DNA of 64,000 nt from the NCBI RefSeq assembly GCF_003731635.1, contig NZ_RCUA01000033.1, forward strand, positions 62,001 through 126,000, written 5' to 3'. Origin of the DNA: Marisediminitalea oceani. GTDB lineage: Bacteria; Pseudomonadota; Gammaproteobacteria; Enterobacterales; Alteromonadaceae. The position numbers and the translations under genes were made by a program. This document shows positions 39,707 to 49,999 of this stretch, in pieces; the first letter of the stretch is position 1, and every line of letters starts with the position of its first letter. The notes below the pieces were generated by a model. It worked only from the letters and a program-made list of their open reading frames with translations, was not told where the DNA came from and searched no databases.

Positions 39707-41536
39707 TTACTTCGGCGCGCGTGATGCCCGCTTACGATCGTTTTCGGTCAGCAGCTTCTTACGAATACGAATGCTTTCTGGCGTAACCTCTACCAGTTCG
39801 TCTTCGTCGATAAACTCAAGCGCCTGTTCCAGTGACATCTTCACCGGTGGTACCAGGGTTTGAGCTTCGTCGGTACCTGAAGCACGAACGTTAGTCAACT
39901 GCTTGCCTTTTAACGCGTTTACGGTCAGGTCGTTGTCACGGCTGTGAATACCAATAACCATCCCTTCGTATACTTCAACACCGTGTCCGATAAACAGACG
40001 GCCACGTTCCTGCAGGTTAAACAGGGCGTTGGTCAGTGCCTTACCATTAGCGTTAGCAATCAGTACACCATTCTTACGCTTACCAATTACACCGCCTTTG
40101 TGCGGGCCGTAGTGGTCAAATGAATGGTACAGTAAACCTGAACCTGAAGTCAGTGTCATAAAGTCAGTCTGGAAACCAATTAAGCCACGGCTGGGGATCA
40201 TAAAGTCGATACGTACACGACCTTTACCATCCGGTGACATGTCGGTCATTTCTGCTTTACGCAGACCCAGTTGCTCCATGATAGAGCCCTGATGCTGCTC
40301 TTCACAGTCGATAGTCAGCGTTTCAAACGGTTCCATTAACTGGCCGTCTTCTTCTTTGATGATTACTTCAGGGCGTGATACCGCCAGCTCGTAACCTTCA
40401 CGACGCATGTTTTCAATCAGGATACCTAAGTGCAGTTCACCACGGCCTGATACGCGGAATTTATCCGGGTCGCTGGTTTCTTCAACGCGCAGTGCAACGT
40501 TGTGTACCAGTTCGTCCTGCAGACGCTCAAGGATGTTACGTGAAGTGACGTATTTACCTTCCTTACCGGCAAATGGTGACGTGTTGACCTGGAAGGTCAT
40601 GGTTACCGTTGGTTCATCAACGGTTAACGCCGGTAATGCTTCAACAGTGTTAACGTCACAAATGGTGTCTGAAATTTTCAGTTCACCCAGACCACTGATA
40701 GCGATGATGTCGCCAGCGGTCGCGTATTCTACTTCGTGGCGTTGCAGACCAAGGTAGCCATATACCAGGCCAACCTTACCGTTACGCTTCTTGCCATCAG
40801 CACCAACAATAGTGACCTGCTGGTTAAGCTTAACGCTACCACGCTTGATACGGCCAACACCGATTACACCTACGTAAGAGTTGTAATCAAGTTGCGAAAT
40901 CTGCATCTGCAGCGCGCCTTCGATATCGGCATCCGGTGGTGACACCTGATCAACGATAGTCTGGAACAGCGCAGTCATATCTTCTGCTGGCTCATCAGCG
41001 TCCAGTGACGCCCAGCCGTTCAGTGCTGAGGCATAAACCACCTGGAAATCCAGTTGGTCGTCGCTGGCACCCAGGTTATCAAACAGATCAAATACCTGAT
41101 CCATTACCCAGTCAGGGCGCGCGCCTGGCTTGTCGATTTTGTTGATTACCACAATCGGCTTTAAGCCCTGGGCAAATGCTTTTTGCGTTACGAAACGCGT
41201 TTGCGGCATAGGGCCTTCCTGCGCATCAACAAGCAGCAGTACCGAGTCAGCCATTGACATTACGCGCTCAACCTCACCACCGAAATCGGCGTGTCCGGGA
41301 GTATCTACGATATTGATGCGGTAATCGTTCCAGTTGATGGCGGTGTTTTTCGCCAGGATGGTAATACCACGTTCTTTTTCAATATCGTTAGAATCCATCA
41401 CGCGTTCCTGTGCCTCGCCTCTGGTTTCTAAAGTACCAGACTGCTGCAGCAGTTTATCTACCAGGGTAGTTTTACCATGGTCAACGTGCGCGATGATCGC
41501 GATATTTCTTAGCTTATTGATGTCAGTTACATTCAT
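39707..41536 (-). CDS. typA: Ribosome-associated GTPase TypA/BipA
   Basis: Translational GTPase of the EF-G family that binds 70S ribosomes, helps 50S assembly and is needed under stress and cold. 609 residues, normal length. G1 is AHVDHGKTT (about 16-24), the switch [10 protein letters not shown] and G3 [10 protein letters not shown] follow, then [13 protein letters not shown] (G4) and SALNGW (G5). The C-terminal part has the BipA-specific [15 protein letters not shown] and [15 protein letters not shown] start reading [17 protein letters not shown]. It is divergent from glnA, as in E. coli and many gammaproteobacteria. Confidence 0.97.
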   Translation of the reverse strand: MNVTDINKLRNIAIIAHVDHGKTTLVDKLLQQSGTLETRGEAQERVMDSNDIEKERGITILAKNTAINWNDYRINIVDTPGHADFGGEVERVMSMADSVLLLVDAQEGPMPQTRFVTQKAFAQGLKPIVVINKIDKPGARPDWVMDQVFDLFDNLGASDDQLDFQVVYASALNGWASLDADEPAEDMTALFQTIVDQVSPPDADIEGALQMQISQLDYNSYVGVIGVGRIKRGSVKLNQQVTIVGADGKKRNGKVGLVYGYLGLQRHEVEYATAGDIIAISGLGELKISDTICDVNTVEALPALTVDEPTVTMTFQVNTSPFAGKEGKYVTSRNILERLQDELVHNVALRVEETSDPDKFRVSGRGELHLGILIENMRREGYELAVSRPEVIIKEEDGQLMEPFETLTIDCEEQHQGSIMEQLGLRKAEMTDMSPDGKGRVRIDFMIPSRGLIGFQTDFMTLTSGSGLLYHSFDHYGPHKGGVIGKRKNGVLIANANGKALTNALFNLQERGRLFIGHGVEVYEGMVIGIHSRDNDLTVNALKGKQLTNVRASGTDEAQTLVPPVKMSLEQALEFIDEDELVEVTPESIRIRKKLLTENDRKRASRAPK

Positions 41537-41762
41537 TGAATTTCAACCCGCAAAAATACTCCCACGCAGCATCATTACCGATGCGACAAAGAGATTTTGC
41601 AATTTTCTCGTACAGATAAAAGGAAATGAGCGCGGATTGTACAGAAATTCTCGCTGCATTGCGCATGTTTTTTTAGGTTTAAACAAAAATTAATCTGTTG
41701 ATTAAGCCTGCGGGCAGTGAAAGAATGCTAGAAGGAAACAAAGCTTTGCTGACACTTCCCTA

Positions 41763-41800
41763 TGCACCAAAATAAAACATAAAATCACCATAATGGTGCA
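41763..41800 (+). promoter_or_regulatory. NtrC-type enhancer upstream of glnA
   Basis: CACCATAATGGTG (41786-41798) is a dyad inside ATCACCATAATGGTGCA, close to the NtrC consensus TGCACC-N5-GGTGCA. A lone TGCACC half-site lies at 41763-41769, about two helical turns upstream. The dyad centre is about 97 bases before the expected start of the sigma-54 promoter, within the normal range for glnA enhancers. Confidence 0.75.
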
Positions 41801-41862
41801 TAATGAGTTATATGAATTGACGACAGCCCGGAATATTGCGTTGTTCAGCCTTTACAAGTAGC

Positions 41863-41878
41863 TGGCATGAATATCGCT
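41863..41878 (+). promoter_or_regulatory. Sigma-54 (RpoN) promoter of glnA
   Basis: TGGCATGAATATCGCT has the GG and GC elements exactly 10 bases apart (GG at 41864-41865, GC at 41876-41877), matching TGGCAC-N5-TTGC. With the NtrC dyad upstream and NtrBC genes downstream, this is a nitrogen-regulated promoter. Confidence 0.75.
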
Positions 41879-41945
41879 TACGATTTTTCCACCTGATGAT
41901 TCGGCTCCCCGAACATCAAATTTACGAAACAACCTGGAGGACACG

Positions 41946-43355
41946 ATGTCAATTGAGAAGGCATTAGAATTAATTAAATCAAGCGAAGCCAAGTTTGTTG
42001 ACCTTCGCTTTACCGACACTAAAGGTAAAGAGCAACACGTCTCTATCCCTGTATCATGCGTAGATGACGATTTCTTCGAAGAAGGTAAGATGTTCGATGG
42101 CTCTTCAATCGCTGGTTGGAAAGGAATCAACGAATCAGACATGATCCTAATGCCTGACGCGGCAACTGCCGTTGTTGACCCGTTTGCTGAAGAAACTCAG
42201 GTTAACATCCGTTGTGACATCGTTGAGCCTTCAACTATGGAAGGTTACGACCGTGACCCACGCTCTATCGCACGCCGTGCTGAAGAGTTCCTGAAGTCTA
42301 CTGGTATCGGTGACACCGTTTTATTTGGCCCAGAGCCAGAATTCTTCCTGTTTGACGACATCAAGTTCCACACTGATATGTCAGGCTCTATGTACAAAAT
42401 CAATTCTTCTGAAGCAGCCTGGAACTCAGGTTCAGAATTCGCTGACGGTAACATGGGTCACCGTCCAGGCGTTAAAGGCGGTTACTTCCCGGTTCCACCA
42501 GTAGACTCTGCACACGATCTGCGTGCTGCAATGTGTATGGTTATGGAAGAAATGGGTCTGGTTGTAGAAGCACACCACCACGAAGTAGCCACTGCTGGTC
42601 AGAACGAAATTGCTTGTCAGTTCAACACTATGGTTGCTAAAGCTGACGAAATCCAGATCTACAAGTATGTTGTTCACAACGTAGCTCACGCTTACGGCCA
42701 GACAGCGACTTTCATGCCTAAGCCACTGGTTGGTGATAACGGTTCTGGTATGCACTGTCACCAGTCTATCGGTAAAGATGGCAAAAACATCTTCGCTGGC
42801 GACAAGTACGCAGGTCTGTCTGAAGAAGCACTGTACTACATCGGCGGTATCATCAAGCACGCTCGCGCGATCAACGCTTTTGCTAACGCTTCTACTAACT
42901 CGTACAAGCGTCTGGTACCAGGCTTCGAAGCGCCGGTAATGCTGGCATACTCTGCACGTAACCGCTCAGCTTCAATCCGTATTCCATACGTAACCAGCGA
43001 TAAAGCGCGTCGTATCGAAGTACGTTTCCCTGACCCAACAGCTAACCCATACCTGGCATTCACTGCCATGCTGATGGCGGGTATCGACGGTATTAAGAAC
43101 AAGATCCACCCTGGTGATGCAGCGGATAAAGACTTATACGATCTGCCAGCTGAAGAAGCACTGGCTATCCCAACTGTTGCAAGCTCGCTGGAAATGGCAC
43201 TTGAAGCTCTGGATAACGACCGTGAGTTCTTAACTGCTGGCGGCGTAATGTCTGACGACATGATCGACGCTTACATCGAACTGAAGATGGAAGAAGTGAC
43301 TAAACTGAACATGACAACTCACCCTGTTGAGTTCGACATGTACTACAGCGTATAA
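41946..43355 (+). CDS. glnA: Glutamine synthetase, type I
   Basis: Makes glutamine from glutamate, ammonia and ATP; with gltBD it forms the GS/GOGAT cycle. 469 residues, the E. coli length. Seen: [19 protein letters not shown] at the start, [18 protein letters not shown] (metal site), [11 protein letters not shown] (ATP/ammonia region), and the adenylylation tyrosine in [10 protein letters not shown], so control by GlnE is expected. GGAGG lies 6 bases before the ATG. Upstream there is a sigma-54 promoter with NtrC sites, and a strong terminator follows. glnL and glnG come after one small unrelated-looking gene, so glnA is its own unit. Confidence 0.98.
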   Translation: MSIEKALELIKSSEAKFVDLRFTDTKGKEQHVSIPVSCVDDDFFEEGKMFDGSSIAGWKGINESDMILMPDAATAVVDPFAEETQVNIRCDIVEPSTMEGYDRDPRSIARRAEEFLKSTGIGDTVLFGPEPEFFLFDDIKFHTDMSGSMYKINSSEAAWNSGSEFADGNMGHRPGVKGGYFPVPPVDSAHDLRAAMCMVMEEMGLVVEAHHHEVATAGQNEIACQFNTMVAKADEIQIYKYVVHNVAHAYGQTATFMPKPLVGDNGSGMHCHQSIGKDGKNIFAGDKYAGLSEEALYYIGGIIKHARAINAFANASTNSYKRLVPGFEAPVMLAYSARNRSASIRIPYVTSDKARRIEVRFPDPTANPYLAFTAMLMAGIDGIKNKIHPGDAADKDLYDLPAEEALAIPTVASSLEMALEALDNDREFLTAGGVMSDDMIDAYIELKMEEVTKLNMTTHPVEFDMYYSV

Positions 43356-43378
43356 AACGTTGTATTAAGATATATACC

Positions 43379-43407
43379 AAAAGCCCGCATCTGCGGGCTT
43401 TTTTTTT
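43379..43407 (+). terminator. glnA terminator
   Basis: AAAAGCCCGCA pairs with TGCGGGCTTTT and runs into a T-run of about nine. It ends glnA before the DUF4124 gene and glnLG. Confidence 0.9.
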
Positions 43408-43433
43408 GCCCGTAAATCACTACAATCAAAGAC

Positions 43434-43946
43434 ATGCTGAGATTATTTTTAATGCTTAGTTTGTGTGTCACACCAGGCTACGCTCAGGAAATCTACAAAG
43501 TTGTCAATCAGGACGGCTCGGTGACCTATACCGATAAACCGGTGGTTAACGCTGAGCCGGTCGAACTTGGCCCGGATAACCGCATGAGTATGCCAACGCC
43601 GCCACCGCAACCGGTGCAGACTGCCACAACAACCAGTAAGGCCAGTACGCCCAAGCCGGTTATCGAGGTCGTTCAGCCTAAGCCCGAGGCCACTGTGCGT
43701 AATAACGCCGGTAATATGACCATCGCAGCCAATGTGAGCAATGCAGACAAGCAGGGCAAATTTAAGCTTTATATCAACGATACCCTGGTAAAAGAACAAT
43801 CCAACGCGGTGTTTAAGCTGCAGGGAATTAACCGCGGTGCCCACACATTTTATATTACCCACACAGACAATACGGGCAAGACTCTTGCATCTACCTCACC
43901 ACAAACTTTTTACCTGCATCAGGCATCACGTTTAATCAACAATTAG
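43434..43946 (+). CDS. Exported DUF4124-domain protein
   Basis: 170 residues. Signal peptide MLRLFLMLSLCVTPGYA, then the DUF4124 core EIYKVVNQDGSVTYTDKP, a proline/threonine-rich linker (about 50-85), and a beta-rich segment (about 92-165, GNMTIAANVSNADKQGKFKL and GAHTFYITHTD) resembling an Ig-like fold. Present in many proteobacteria beside glnA/glnL, with no firm function. The gene sits between glnA and glnLG, after the glnA terminator, so it needs its own start. Confidence 0.85.
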   Translation: MLRLFLMLSLCVTPGYAQEIYKVVNQDGSVTYTDKPVVNAEPVELGPDNRMSMPTPPPQPVQTATTTSKASTPKPVIEVVQPKPEATVRNNAGNMTIAANVSNADKQGKFKLYINDTLVKEQSNAVFKLQGINRGAHTFYITHTDNTGKTLASTSPQTFYLHQASRLINN

Positions 43947-44054
43947 TAAAGTGGTTATAACAGTGCAAGCTATGGATCCCGCGCACCATGGGGGGTCAAT
44001 CAGACTTTTAATCGGAAAGTCGTTGCACGCCTGATAGCAGCCTGAAATAATAAA

Positions 44055-44069
44055 GCACCATATTGGTGC
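44055..44069 (+). promoter_or_regulatory. NtrC-type dyad upstream of glnL
   Basis: GCACCATATTGGTGC is a near-perfect dyad of the same kind as the one before glnA. It lies 19 bases before the glnL start, on the likely promoter. In E. coli, NtrC bound at the glnL promoter represses it, so autoregulation of glnLG is the natural reading. Confidence 0.7.
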
Positions 44070-44087
44070 AACTGGAGAAAGCCCGGC

Positions 44088-45167
44088 ATGCACGCCACGC
44101 CGTTTGATACCAATAACTTGCTCGAAAACCTCAATACAGTGCTGGTTGTAATCGATAACTCACTGCGTATTGTTTATGCCAACCATGCCGGACAGGCGTT
44201 GTTTGCAACGGGCATCAAGCAACTTTACGGTCAGCCGCTGGCTGATTTCTTTGTGCCAAACACCATCAACAAAGCCAGGCTACGCGCCGCTTTTCGTCGC
44301 GGTGAAGACTTCACCGAGAATGAAATCAAATTGTATTTTCGCGATAACCGCGTAGTGCTTGCCGACTTAACGGTAACCAATCTGAGTACCGAAGATGGCC
44401 CCACACTGCTGTTCGAAGTGAAAAAAATCGATCAGCAAAAGCGTATCTCCCGGGAAAATCAGCAGCACGCTCAGCATTATGCCGCCCGCGAGTTGATCCG
44501 CGGCCTGGCGCATGAAATTAAAAACCCCTTAGGTGGCATTCGCGGAGCAGCACAATTACTTGAGAAAGCCCTCGAGTCTGCCGAGCAAAAGGAATTTACT
44601 CAGTTAATCATTGAGCAGTCAGATCGCCTACGTAATCTTGTTGACCGTTTACTTGGGCCTAATTCACTGCCCCGTCTGGAATGGTGTAACCTGCACCGCC
44701 CGCTGGAAAAAGTACGTAGCTTAATGAAAGCCGATACCACCCAGGCGATTGCAATTACCCGGGATTACGATCCCAGTATCCCGGAGGTGCGGGTTGACCC
44801 GGATATGCTCCAGCAGGCAGTACTTAATATTGTGCGCAATGCGGTGCAGGCATTACGGGATTCAAAAACGCCAAATCCACAAATTCGCCTGGTTACCCGC
44901 ATCGAAAGGCAGCTGACTATTCACGGCCACCGCCATCCGCTGGCGGCGCAAATTAAAATCATCGACAACGGCCCGGGTATTCCCAGTGAAATTCGGGACA
45001 CGTTATTTTATCCCCTGGTAACCAGCAAAGACTCTGGTTCAGGACTGGGCTTATCCATAGCCCAAACACTTGTGAATCACCATGATGGAAAAATTGAAGT
45101 TGATAGCCGACCCGGCCATACAGAGTTTATCTTATCCCTGCCAATCGACCGTAAGGAGTCACAATAA
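44088..45167 (+). CDS. glnL: Nitrogen regulation sensor kinase NtrB
   Basis: Cytosolic histidine kinase/phosphatase for NtrC, steered by PII. 359 residues, as in E. coli (349). Domains: PAS (about 10-110), HisKA with H142 in GLAHEIKNPLGGIRGAAQLL, and ATPase with DNGPGIPSEI, TSKDSGSGLGLSI. The phosphoacceptor lies at nearly the E. coli position (H139). GGAG is 10 bases before the ATG. The stop overlaps the glnG start (TAATG). Confidence 0.97.
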   Translation: MHATPFDTNNLLENLNTVLVVIDNSLRIVYANHAGQALFATGIKQLYGQPLADFFVPNTINKARLRAAFRRGEDFTENEIKLYFRDNRVVLADLTVTNLSTEDGPTLLFEVKKIDQQKRISRENQQHAQHYAARELIRGLAHEIKNPLGGIRGAAQLLEKALESAEQKEFTQLIIEQSDRLRNLVDRLLGPNSLPRLEWCNLHRPLEKVRSLMKADTTQAIAITRDYDPSIPEVRVDPDMLQQAVLNIVRNAVQALRDSKTPNPQIRLVTRIERQLTIHGHRHPLAAQIKIIDNGPGIPSEIRDTLFYPLVTSKDSGSGLGLSIAQTLVNHHDGKIEVDSRPGHTEFILSLPIDRKESQ

Positions 45168-46579
45168 TGAATACTGAGTCTGTATGGATTGTTGATGACG
45201 ACAGCTCTATCCGATGGGTGCTGCAAAAAGCCCTGCAAACGGCCAATATTGAATGCTGTAGCTTTGAAAACCCGCAGGACTTGCTGTTACAGCTCGAGTC
45301 AGGCCATTACCCGGAAGTGGTTGTATCTGACATTCGGATGCCACAGATGGACGGTATGACGCTGCTCAATGAAGTGCATCAGATAGCCCCCATGATCCCG
45401 GTGATCATTATGACCGCCCATTCCGATCTGGACAGCGCAGTAAATGCTTACCAAAGCGGTGCGTTTGAGTACCTGCCTAAGCCGTTTGATATCGATGAAG
45501 CGGTGACACTGGTAGAACGGGCACTGGTGCATGCCAGGGAACAATCACGGACCATTCAGGTCCCGCAGCAGGAGTCGGCTACTGAGATCATTGGTGAAGC
45601 TCCGGCCATGCAGGAAGTATTCAGAGCCATTGGTCGTTTGTCCCGCTCCTCAATTAGCGTATTGATCAACGGTCAGTCCGGTACCGGTAAAGAACTGGTA
45701 GCTCATGCTTTGCATCGTCACAGCCCGCGGGCCGCGAATCCGTTTATTGCGCTGAACATGGCGGCGATTCCAGCCGACCTGGTTGAGTCGGAATTGTTCG
45801 GTCACGAAAAAGGCGCTTTTACCGGCGCGCAAACGGCCCGGCAAGGTCGCTTTGAGCAGGCCAATGGCGGCACGCTGTTTTTGGATGAAATCGGCGATAT
45901 GCCACTGGATGTGCAAACCCGGTTATTACGGGTTCTGGCCGACGGCCAGTTCTATCGCGTGGGCGGCCATCAATCAGTGACTGTTGATGTCAGGATCATC
46001 GCCGCTACTCACCAAAACCTTGAACAAAGGGTCGCCGAAGGCAAATTTCGTGAAGATTTATTTCACCGGCTAAACGTTATTCGGATCCATATCCCTTCGT
46101 TATCAGAACGTCGAGAAGACATCCCGCTACTCGCTCACCACTTTTTACGCCGGGCCTCCAAAGAACTGGACGTAGAAACCAAGGTGCTGAGTAAAGAAGC
46201 CGAAAAAGTTATGGCGCAACTGCCCTGGCCCGGTAACGTGCGACAACTGGAAAACGTTTGCCGCTGGCTAACTGTTATGGCGTCTGGTCAGGAGGTGTTA
46301 CCGTCAGACTTGCCACCGGAAATTCATGCCGATAACAGCGCCGAAAAGAATGCCCCACAAAGTGGCGACTGGACGGAGTTACTTTCAGTCTGGGTCGACA
46401 AACAGCTTAAGGATGGTCAGCACAATATTCTCGATGATGCGCTGATGACCTTTGAGAAAATCATGCTCGAAAGAGCATTGCATTATACCCACGGCCACAA
46501 GCAGGAAGCCGCTAAGCGCCTTGGCTGGGGGCGTAATACGCTTACCCGTAAACTCAAGGAACTGGATATCGAAGGGTAG
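45167..46579 (+). CDS. glnG: Nitrogen regulation response regulator NtrC
   Basis: Sigma-54 activator for glnA and other nitrogen genes. 470 residues: receiver (D55 in [12 protein letters not shown], acidic pocket D10-D12), AAA+ domain with Walker [10 protein letters not shown], the sigma-54 contact loop [10 protein letters not shown], and the R-finger region, and a C-terminal Fis-type helix-turn-helix ([20 protein letters not shown]). Coupled to glnL by a one-base overlap. With the NtrC dyads found before glnA and glnL, its targets in this window are clear. Confidence 0.97.
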   Translation: MNTESVWIVDDDSSIRWVLQKALQTANIECCSFENPQDLLLQLESGHYPEVVVSDIRMPQMDGMTLLNEVHQIAPMIPVIIMTAHSDLDSAVNAYQSGAFEYLPKPFDIDEAVTLVERALVHAREQSRTIQVPQQESATEIIGEAPAMQEVFRAIGRLSRSSISVLINGQSGTGKELVAHALHRHSPRAANPFIALNMAAIPADLVESELFGHEKGAFTGAQTARQGRFEQANGGTLFLDEIGDMPLDVQTRLLRVLADGQFYRVGGHQSVTVDVRIIAATHQNLEQRVAEGKFREDLFHRLNVIRIHIPSLSERREDIPLLAHHFLRRASKELDVETKVLSKEAEKVMAQLPWPGNVRQLENVCRWLTVMASGQEVLPSDLPPEIHADNSAEKNAPQSGDWTELLSVWVDKQLKDGQHNILDDALMTFEKIMLERALHYTHGHKQEAAKRLGWGRNTLTRKLKELDIEG

Positions 46580-46589
46580 TTCAGGCGCT

Positions 46590-46620
46590 GAGCCGGCGGG
46601 CTGTGTATAGCCTCCGGCTC
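46590..46620. terminator. Imperfect hairpin after glnG
   Basis: GAGCCGG pairs with CCGGCTC, and an inner GGCT pairs with AGCC, around a short loop. It lies between convergent genes, but no T-run follows on either strand, so a terminator role is uncertain. Confidence 0.4.
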
Positions 46621-46633
46621 CGAATCTCCACGG

Positions 46634-47788
46634 CTAGCGGGTTAATACGCGGGCCATTGCCTGATTAAAATAATTCAGCCAGGTGGCATTGAACTTATTC
46701 TGGTTATAACGGTTTAACGCCACCACTGCCTGCTTTTTAGAGTACTGGGGCTTATCCTGACGTGACTGACAGTGCGTCATGGAATCAAAGGTATCCAGAA
46801 TGGCCAGCAATTTGGCGCCATCACAGATATCATCATCTTTTAAGCCCAGCGGGTAACCACTGCCATCGGCGCGCTCGTGGTGTTGCATCACAATCTTGCG
46901 GGCCATATCCCATTGATCAAGGTGCTCCAGCAAGCGGGAGCTCTTATAGACATGAGAACGCATCAGATTAAATTCATTATCGGTGTAAGCCTGTTGCTTA
47001 TGCAGCAGTTTTAACGGCATGAATGCCATGCCAAAGTCGTGCACATAACAGGCAACGGCGAGCTGATCTTCTTCAATTGGATTACCCGCAATATCGTTCA
47101 CATATAACGCCAGTTTGGCAATCCGGTCGCCCTTACCGACCCACTCCTCAGAGCGCTTTTCGATGGTTTGCATCAGGTCGCGGAAGAACAATATGTCCTG
47201 GCGCTTTTCTGCGCTGATATCTTTAGGTACACCGGTTTTAGACAGCTTGGGCTCACTCGGATGTGGTGCTTTTTCTGTTTCTACAGGACTGTCTGGCTCG
47301 GCCTGCGCACGCGGCTGATCAAGCTCCGGATTAAGTAGCAGCACAGCCTCACCAAGCAGCCGGTCATGATCGCCCTGATTCTCCGGCGTAATGCGGGTAA
47401 TGGCCATAATCAGTTGCTGATACAGTACCCCATCATATTCTGCTTTGCCGATTGCGATGACGCTTTCAACAAACTGCTTGACCCGATCCATGGTCAGCAA
47501 CACCAGGTCGCTCATGATGCTGGTGTAGTCCACCTGCCCTTTACGCAGGTAATCCAGTAAATCCTCAACATGTTGCAGTAACGGAATGATAGGCGAAAAG
47601 TTTACCAGCCCAAGGTCGCCCTTAATGGTATGCACCGAACGAAACAACGCCCGCTGAAGTTCGTTATCCTCGGGCTTGAGTTCCAGTTCGATTAAGGTTT
47701 GTTCACTGGCCTCGTATAGCTCATTAATCTCTTCAATCAGATCAGTGAGGATCTCGGGTTCAAGGTCTTCAGGGATAAATGTCTGCAT
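46634..47788 (-). CDS. Hpt-HD-GYP domain protein with altered metal ligands
   Basis: 384 residues. An N-terminal Hpt domain (about 1-110) has the phosphoacceptor H53 in VHTIKGDLGL; a low-complexity linker (about 150-190) leads to an HD-GYP domain (about 200-384), the c-di-GMP phosphodiesterase fold. GYP motif HHERADGSGYP (303-313) is intact. The HD pair is H250-D251, but the following HDxGK lysine is methionine (HDFGM), and the usual first histidine before it is replaced by tryptophan (EEWVGKGDRI). Activity may be weakened or of another kind. The Hpt domain suggests it takes phosphate from an unlinked hybrid kinase. It is divergent from plsC. Confidence 0.88.
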   Translation of the reverse strand: MQTFIPEDLEPEILTDLIEEINELYEASEQTLIELELKPEDNELQRALFRSVHTIKGDLGLVNFSPIIPLLQHVEDLLDYLRKGQVDYTSIMSDLVLLTMDRVKQFVESVIAIGKAEYDGVLYQQLIMAITRITPENQGDHDRLLGEAVLLLNPELDQPRAQAEPDSPVETEKAPHPSEPKLSKTGVPKDISAEKRQDILFFRDLMQTIEKRSEEWVGKGDRIAKLALYVNDIAGNPIEEDQLAVACYVHDFGMAFMPLKLLHKQQAYTDNEFNLMRSHVYKSSRLLEHLDQWDMARKIVMQHHERADGSGYPLGLKDDDICDGAKLLAILDTFDSMTHCQSRQDKPQYSKKQAVVALNRYNQNKFNATWLNYFNQAMARVLTR

Positions 47789-48020
47789 TGTTTAGACAAC
47801 TCAAATGATAAATGCCGTTTAATACTGCTAACCAGTCGCCAGGCCTGCTCAACAGTTCAGGTGGCGAAAAACGACATTAAAACTATGTTTATATGACATT
47901 TAGCATAGCACGAGATTTTTGATCTTGGATACTTTTAGACCCTCCGGGCACGAACAAACACAGCCTTGCACTGATTTTAAAAATCAGACTGATCGGACAT
48001 GCACTGCGCATGTAAACCGT

Positions 48021-48026
48021 TATAAT
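48021..48026 (+). promoter_or_regulatory. Possible -10 box before plsC
   Basis: TATAAT lies 31 bases before the GTG start of plsC. No convincing -35 box is at the right distance, so this is only a candidate. Confidence 0.3.
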
Positions 48027-48056
48027 CCCAGGCCAAATTTTGTAACAGGTAAATAA

Positions 48057-48782
48057 GTGTTAGCTCTCATCCGAATTCCAGTCGTACTGGTGGCTTTTTT
48101 AATCCTCAATGTACTGGTGCTCATCGTCTGCCTGGCCCGACCCTTTCATCGCGATAATGTCTACCTCGCCGGCCAGCTCTACAGCCAGATAGCCAAATTA
48201 CTGGGCCTGAAAATCACTATCCGCCGCCCGCCCGGTCTTGATACCGATAAGTCTTATGTGGTGGTGGCCAATCATCAGAACAGCTACGATATTATCACCA
48301 TCTGTAAAGCCGCTTTTCCGGGTGTGGTGACCATTGGTAAAAAGAGCCTTAAGTGGATCCCCATCTTCGGCCAGATGTACTGGCTGAGCGGTAACATCAT
48401 GATCGATCGTAAAAACACTGCTAAAGCCCTGGATACGCTACAGTTAACCGCTAAAAAGATCACCGAAAACAACCTGTCTGTGTGGTTTTTCCCCGAAGGA
48501 ACAAGGTCTTATGGCCGCGGGATCCTGCCTTTTAAAGTCGGCGCTTTTCGTTTAGCCATTGCTACCGAAACACCGGTGATCATGGTCACCGCCAGCAACC
48601 TGCACGATAAAATAAAGTGGAACCGCTGGAATAACGGCGAGCTGATCATCCACATGAGCGCTCCCCAACAGCTTGATAGCAGCCGCTCAGCGAAAGGCTG
48701 GATGGCTTTTTATCATTCCGAAATGGAAAAAAAGTTTGCCGCTTTAAACGACGAAGTCGCCCAAAGCGATAAATCGCGATAA
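48057..48782 (+). CDS. plsC: 1-Acyl-sn-glycerol-3-phosphate acyltransferase
   Basis: Membrane enzyme that adds the second acyl chain to lysophosphatidic acid in phospholipid synthesis. 241 residues from a GTG preceded by AGGT. An N-terminal membrane helix (about 8-27) leads to the HX4D motif (H73-D78 in NHQNSYDI) and the FPEGTR motif (145-150), both intact. The spacing between the motifs is the usual one for PlsC. It is followed by rraB after about 40 bp, a plausible operon partner in position only. Confidence 0.93.
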   Translation: MLALIRIPVVLVAFLILNVLVLIVCLARPFHRDNVYLAGQLYSQIAKLLGLKITIRRPPGLDTDKSYVVVANHQNSYDIITICKAAFPGVVTIGKKSLKWIPIFGQMYWLSGNIMIDRKNTAKALDTLQLTAKKITENNLSVWFFPEGTRSYGRGILPFKVGAFRLAIATETPVIMVTASNLHDKIKWNRWNNGELIIHMSAPQQLDSSRSAKGWMAFYHSEMEKKFAALNDEVAQSDKSR

Positions 48783-48821
48783 AATAAACGAGACAACTCT
48801 TTTGCTAATCAGGCTTTTATT

Positions 48822-49199
48822 ATGACTCAATATGACGAACGTACCGAATGGTACGAATTCAATCAGGAAACTATCGATGCGCTGTTGAGCGACGGCAGCG
48901 AAGCCGACGCTACTTATACCATCGAGCATCACATGGCCTGTAAAGACTTTGATCGTCTGGAAAAAGCCGCGGTTGATGCCTTCAAGGCCGGCTTTGAAGT
49001 AACCGATGCCGAAGAAGTATACCTCGATGACGGTGGCACGGTATTTTGTTTCGACATTATTGCCGAGCGCCAGTTAAATCGCGAGCTACTCGATACTGAC
49101 ATTGACGCCCTGCTACAAATTGCCGACAAGCACCAGGTGCACTACGACGGCTGGGGAACCTACTTTATTGGTGATGGCGCCACCGGCGAAGAAGAGTAA
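48822..49199 (+). CDS. rraB: Ribonuclease E inhibitor RraB
   Basis: Protein that binds RNase E and modulates degradosome activity. 125 residues, close to E. coli RraB. Recognisable blocks: [55 protein letters not shown], and [16 protein letters not shown], all matching RraB, and an acidic C-terminus. It lies after plsC in the same direction. Confidence 0.95.
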   Translation: MTQYDERTEWYEFNQETIDALLSDGSEADATYTIEHHMACKDFDRLEKAAVDAFKAGFEVTDAEEVYLDDGGTVFCFDIIAERQLNRELLDTDIDALLQIADKHQVHYDGWGTYFIGDGATGEEE

Positions 49200-49215
49200 C
49201 CCTTTGATATAGCGG

Positions 49216-49241
49216 CCCCCGCCAGCGCCATGCTGCGGGGG
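49216..49241 (+). terminator. GC-rich hairpin after rraB
   Basis: CCCCCGC pairs with GCGGGGG around a 12-base loop. No T-run follows, so terminator function is uncertain. Confidence 0.35.
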
Positions 49242-49410
49242 ACAGTGTCTTGTTAACTGCCTCAGGCGAAAATCATTACCTCACTAGGCAACTCTTCCCT
49301 GCTTTTGATATTCATCTACCTGGTCAAATTTAATGGCGAAAAGATAATTAAAAGCCTATCTGATTACACATTTAAGTGCAGACGTAAACGTATCACCCTA
49401 CCGTGGAACG

Positions 49411-49872
49411 TTATCGGTTCACCTGATGGCACACCGCACAGCCACCTGCGACTTTACCGGCAAAATAGTAGCGGGGCTCAGCCAGTGATGCGGCACCTCG
49501 TGCTTTGTCGACCTTAGCCACAAAGTCACGCATAAAATCCTGCATGTAAGGGTGATTGGATCCCGCATCCACGCTTTGCAGGCCAGACGCAATGTTTTCA
49601 ATATTGTTCAGCGCTGCCATCACTTCTTCGCGCTGATTTTCCCGCGCGGCAGGATCGCTGCTATCTACCGGTGCCAGAGCAATATCCAGCAGACGAATTT
49701 GCGCCGCCATTCTGGCCATATCGGTTTTGATATCCTGGGGTTCGATATAATTAAAATCAGGTGGATAAGTGACTTTTCTGACATCAGACAAGTTATAACT
49801 GCAGCCTGCCAGCAATGCTGTAATAACAACCGCTGCGCCAGCCATCTTCCGGTGCAAAATAGTTAACCGCAT
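49411..49872 (-). CDS. Mono-haem c-type cytochrome lipoprotein
   Basis: 153 residues. The lipobox LLAGC gives a lipidated C24. The body is helical (about 45-135), and the haem-binding CAVCH (145-149) lies at the extreme C-terminus, a placement typical of cytochrome c' and cytochrome c-556 four-helix bundles; whether the axial methionine is present is unclear. It is transcribed away from rraB. An electron-transfer or gas-binding role in the periplasm is a guess. The next gene downstream on the minus strand is rraB's convergent neighbour region; its upstream neighbour is the DAO-like flavoprotein. Confidence 0.85.
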   Translation of the reverse strand: MRLTILHRKMAGAAVVITALLAGCSYNLSDVRKVTYPPDFNYIEPQDIKTDMARMAAQIRLLDIALAPVDSSDPAARENQREEVMAALNNIENIASGLQSVDAGSNHPYMQDFMRDFVAKVDKARGAASLAEPRYYFAGKVAGGCAVCHQVNR

Positions 49873-49999
49873 AACATCAACTCCTCTTTAGCCTATAGCA
49901 AAGCTAAGCCGGTAAGGGATGTTATGCAAACATCAGCGGCGATTCAGTTGACCTGCAACAATAAATGCGTTGCTTTTATCCGGTTGCCGCCGATGTTTT

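Larger units (their letters stand above)
41537..41945. other. typA-glnA divergent promoter region
   Basis: About 410 bp without a gene. It holds the typA promoter on the minus side and, from 41763 on, the glnA enhancer and sigma-54 promoter listed separately. Confidence 0.8.
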
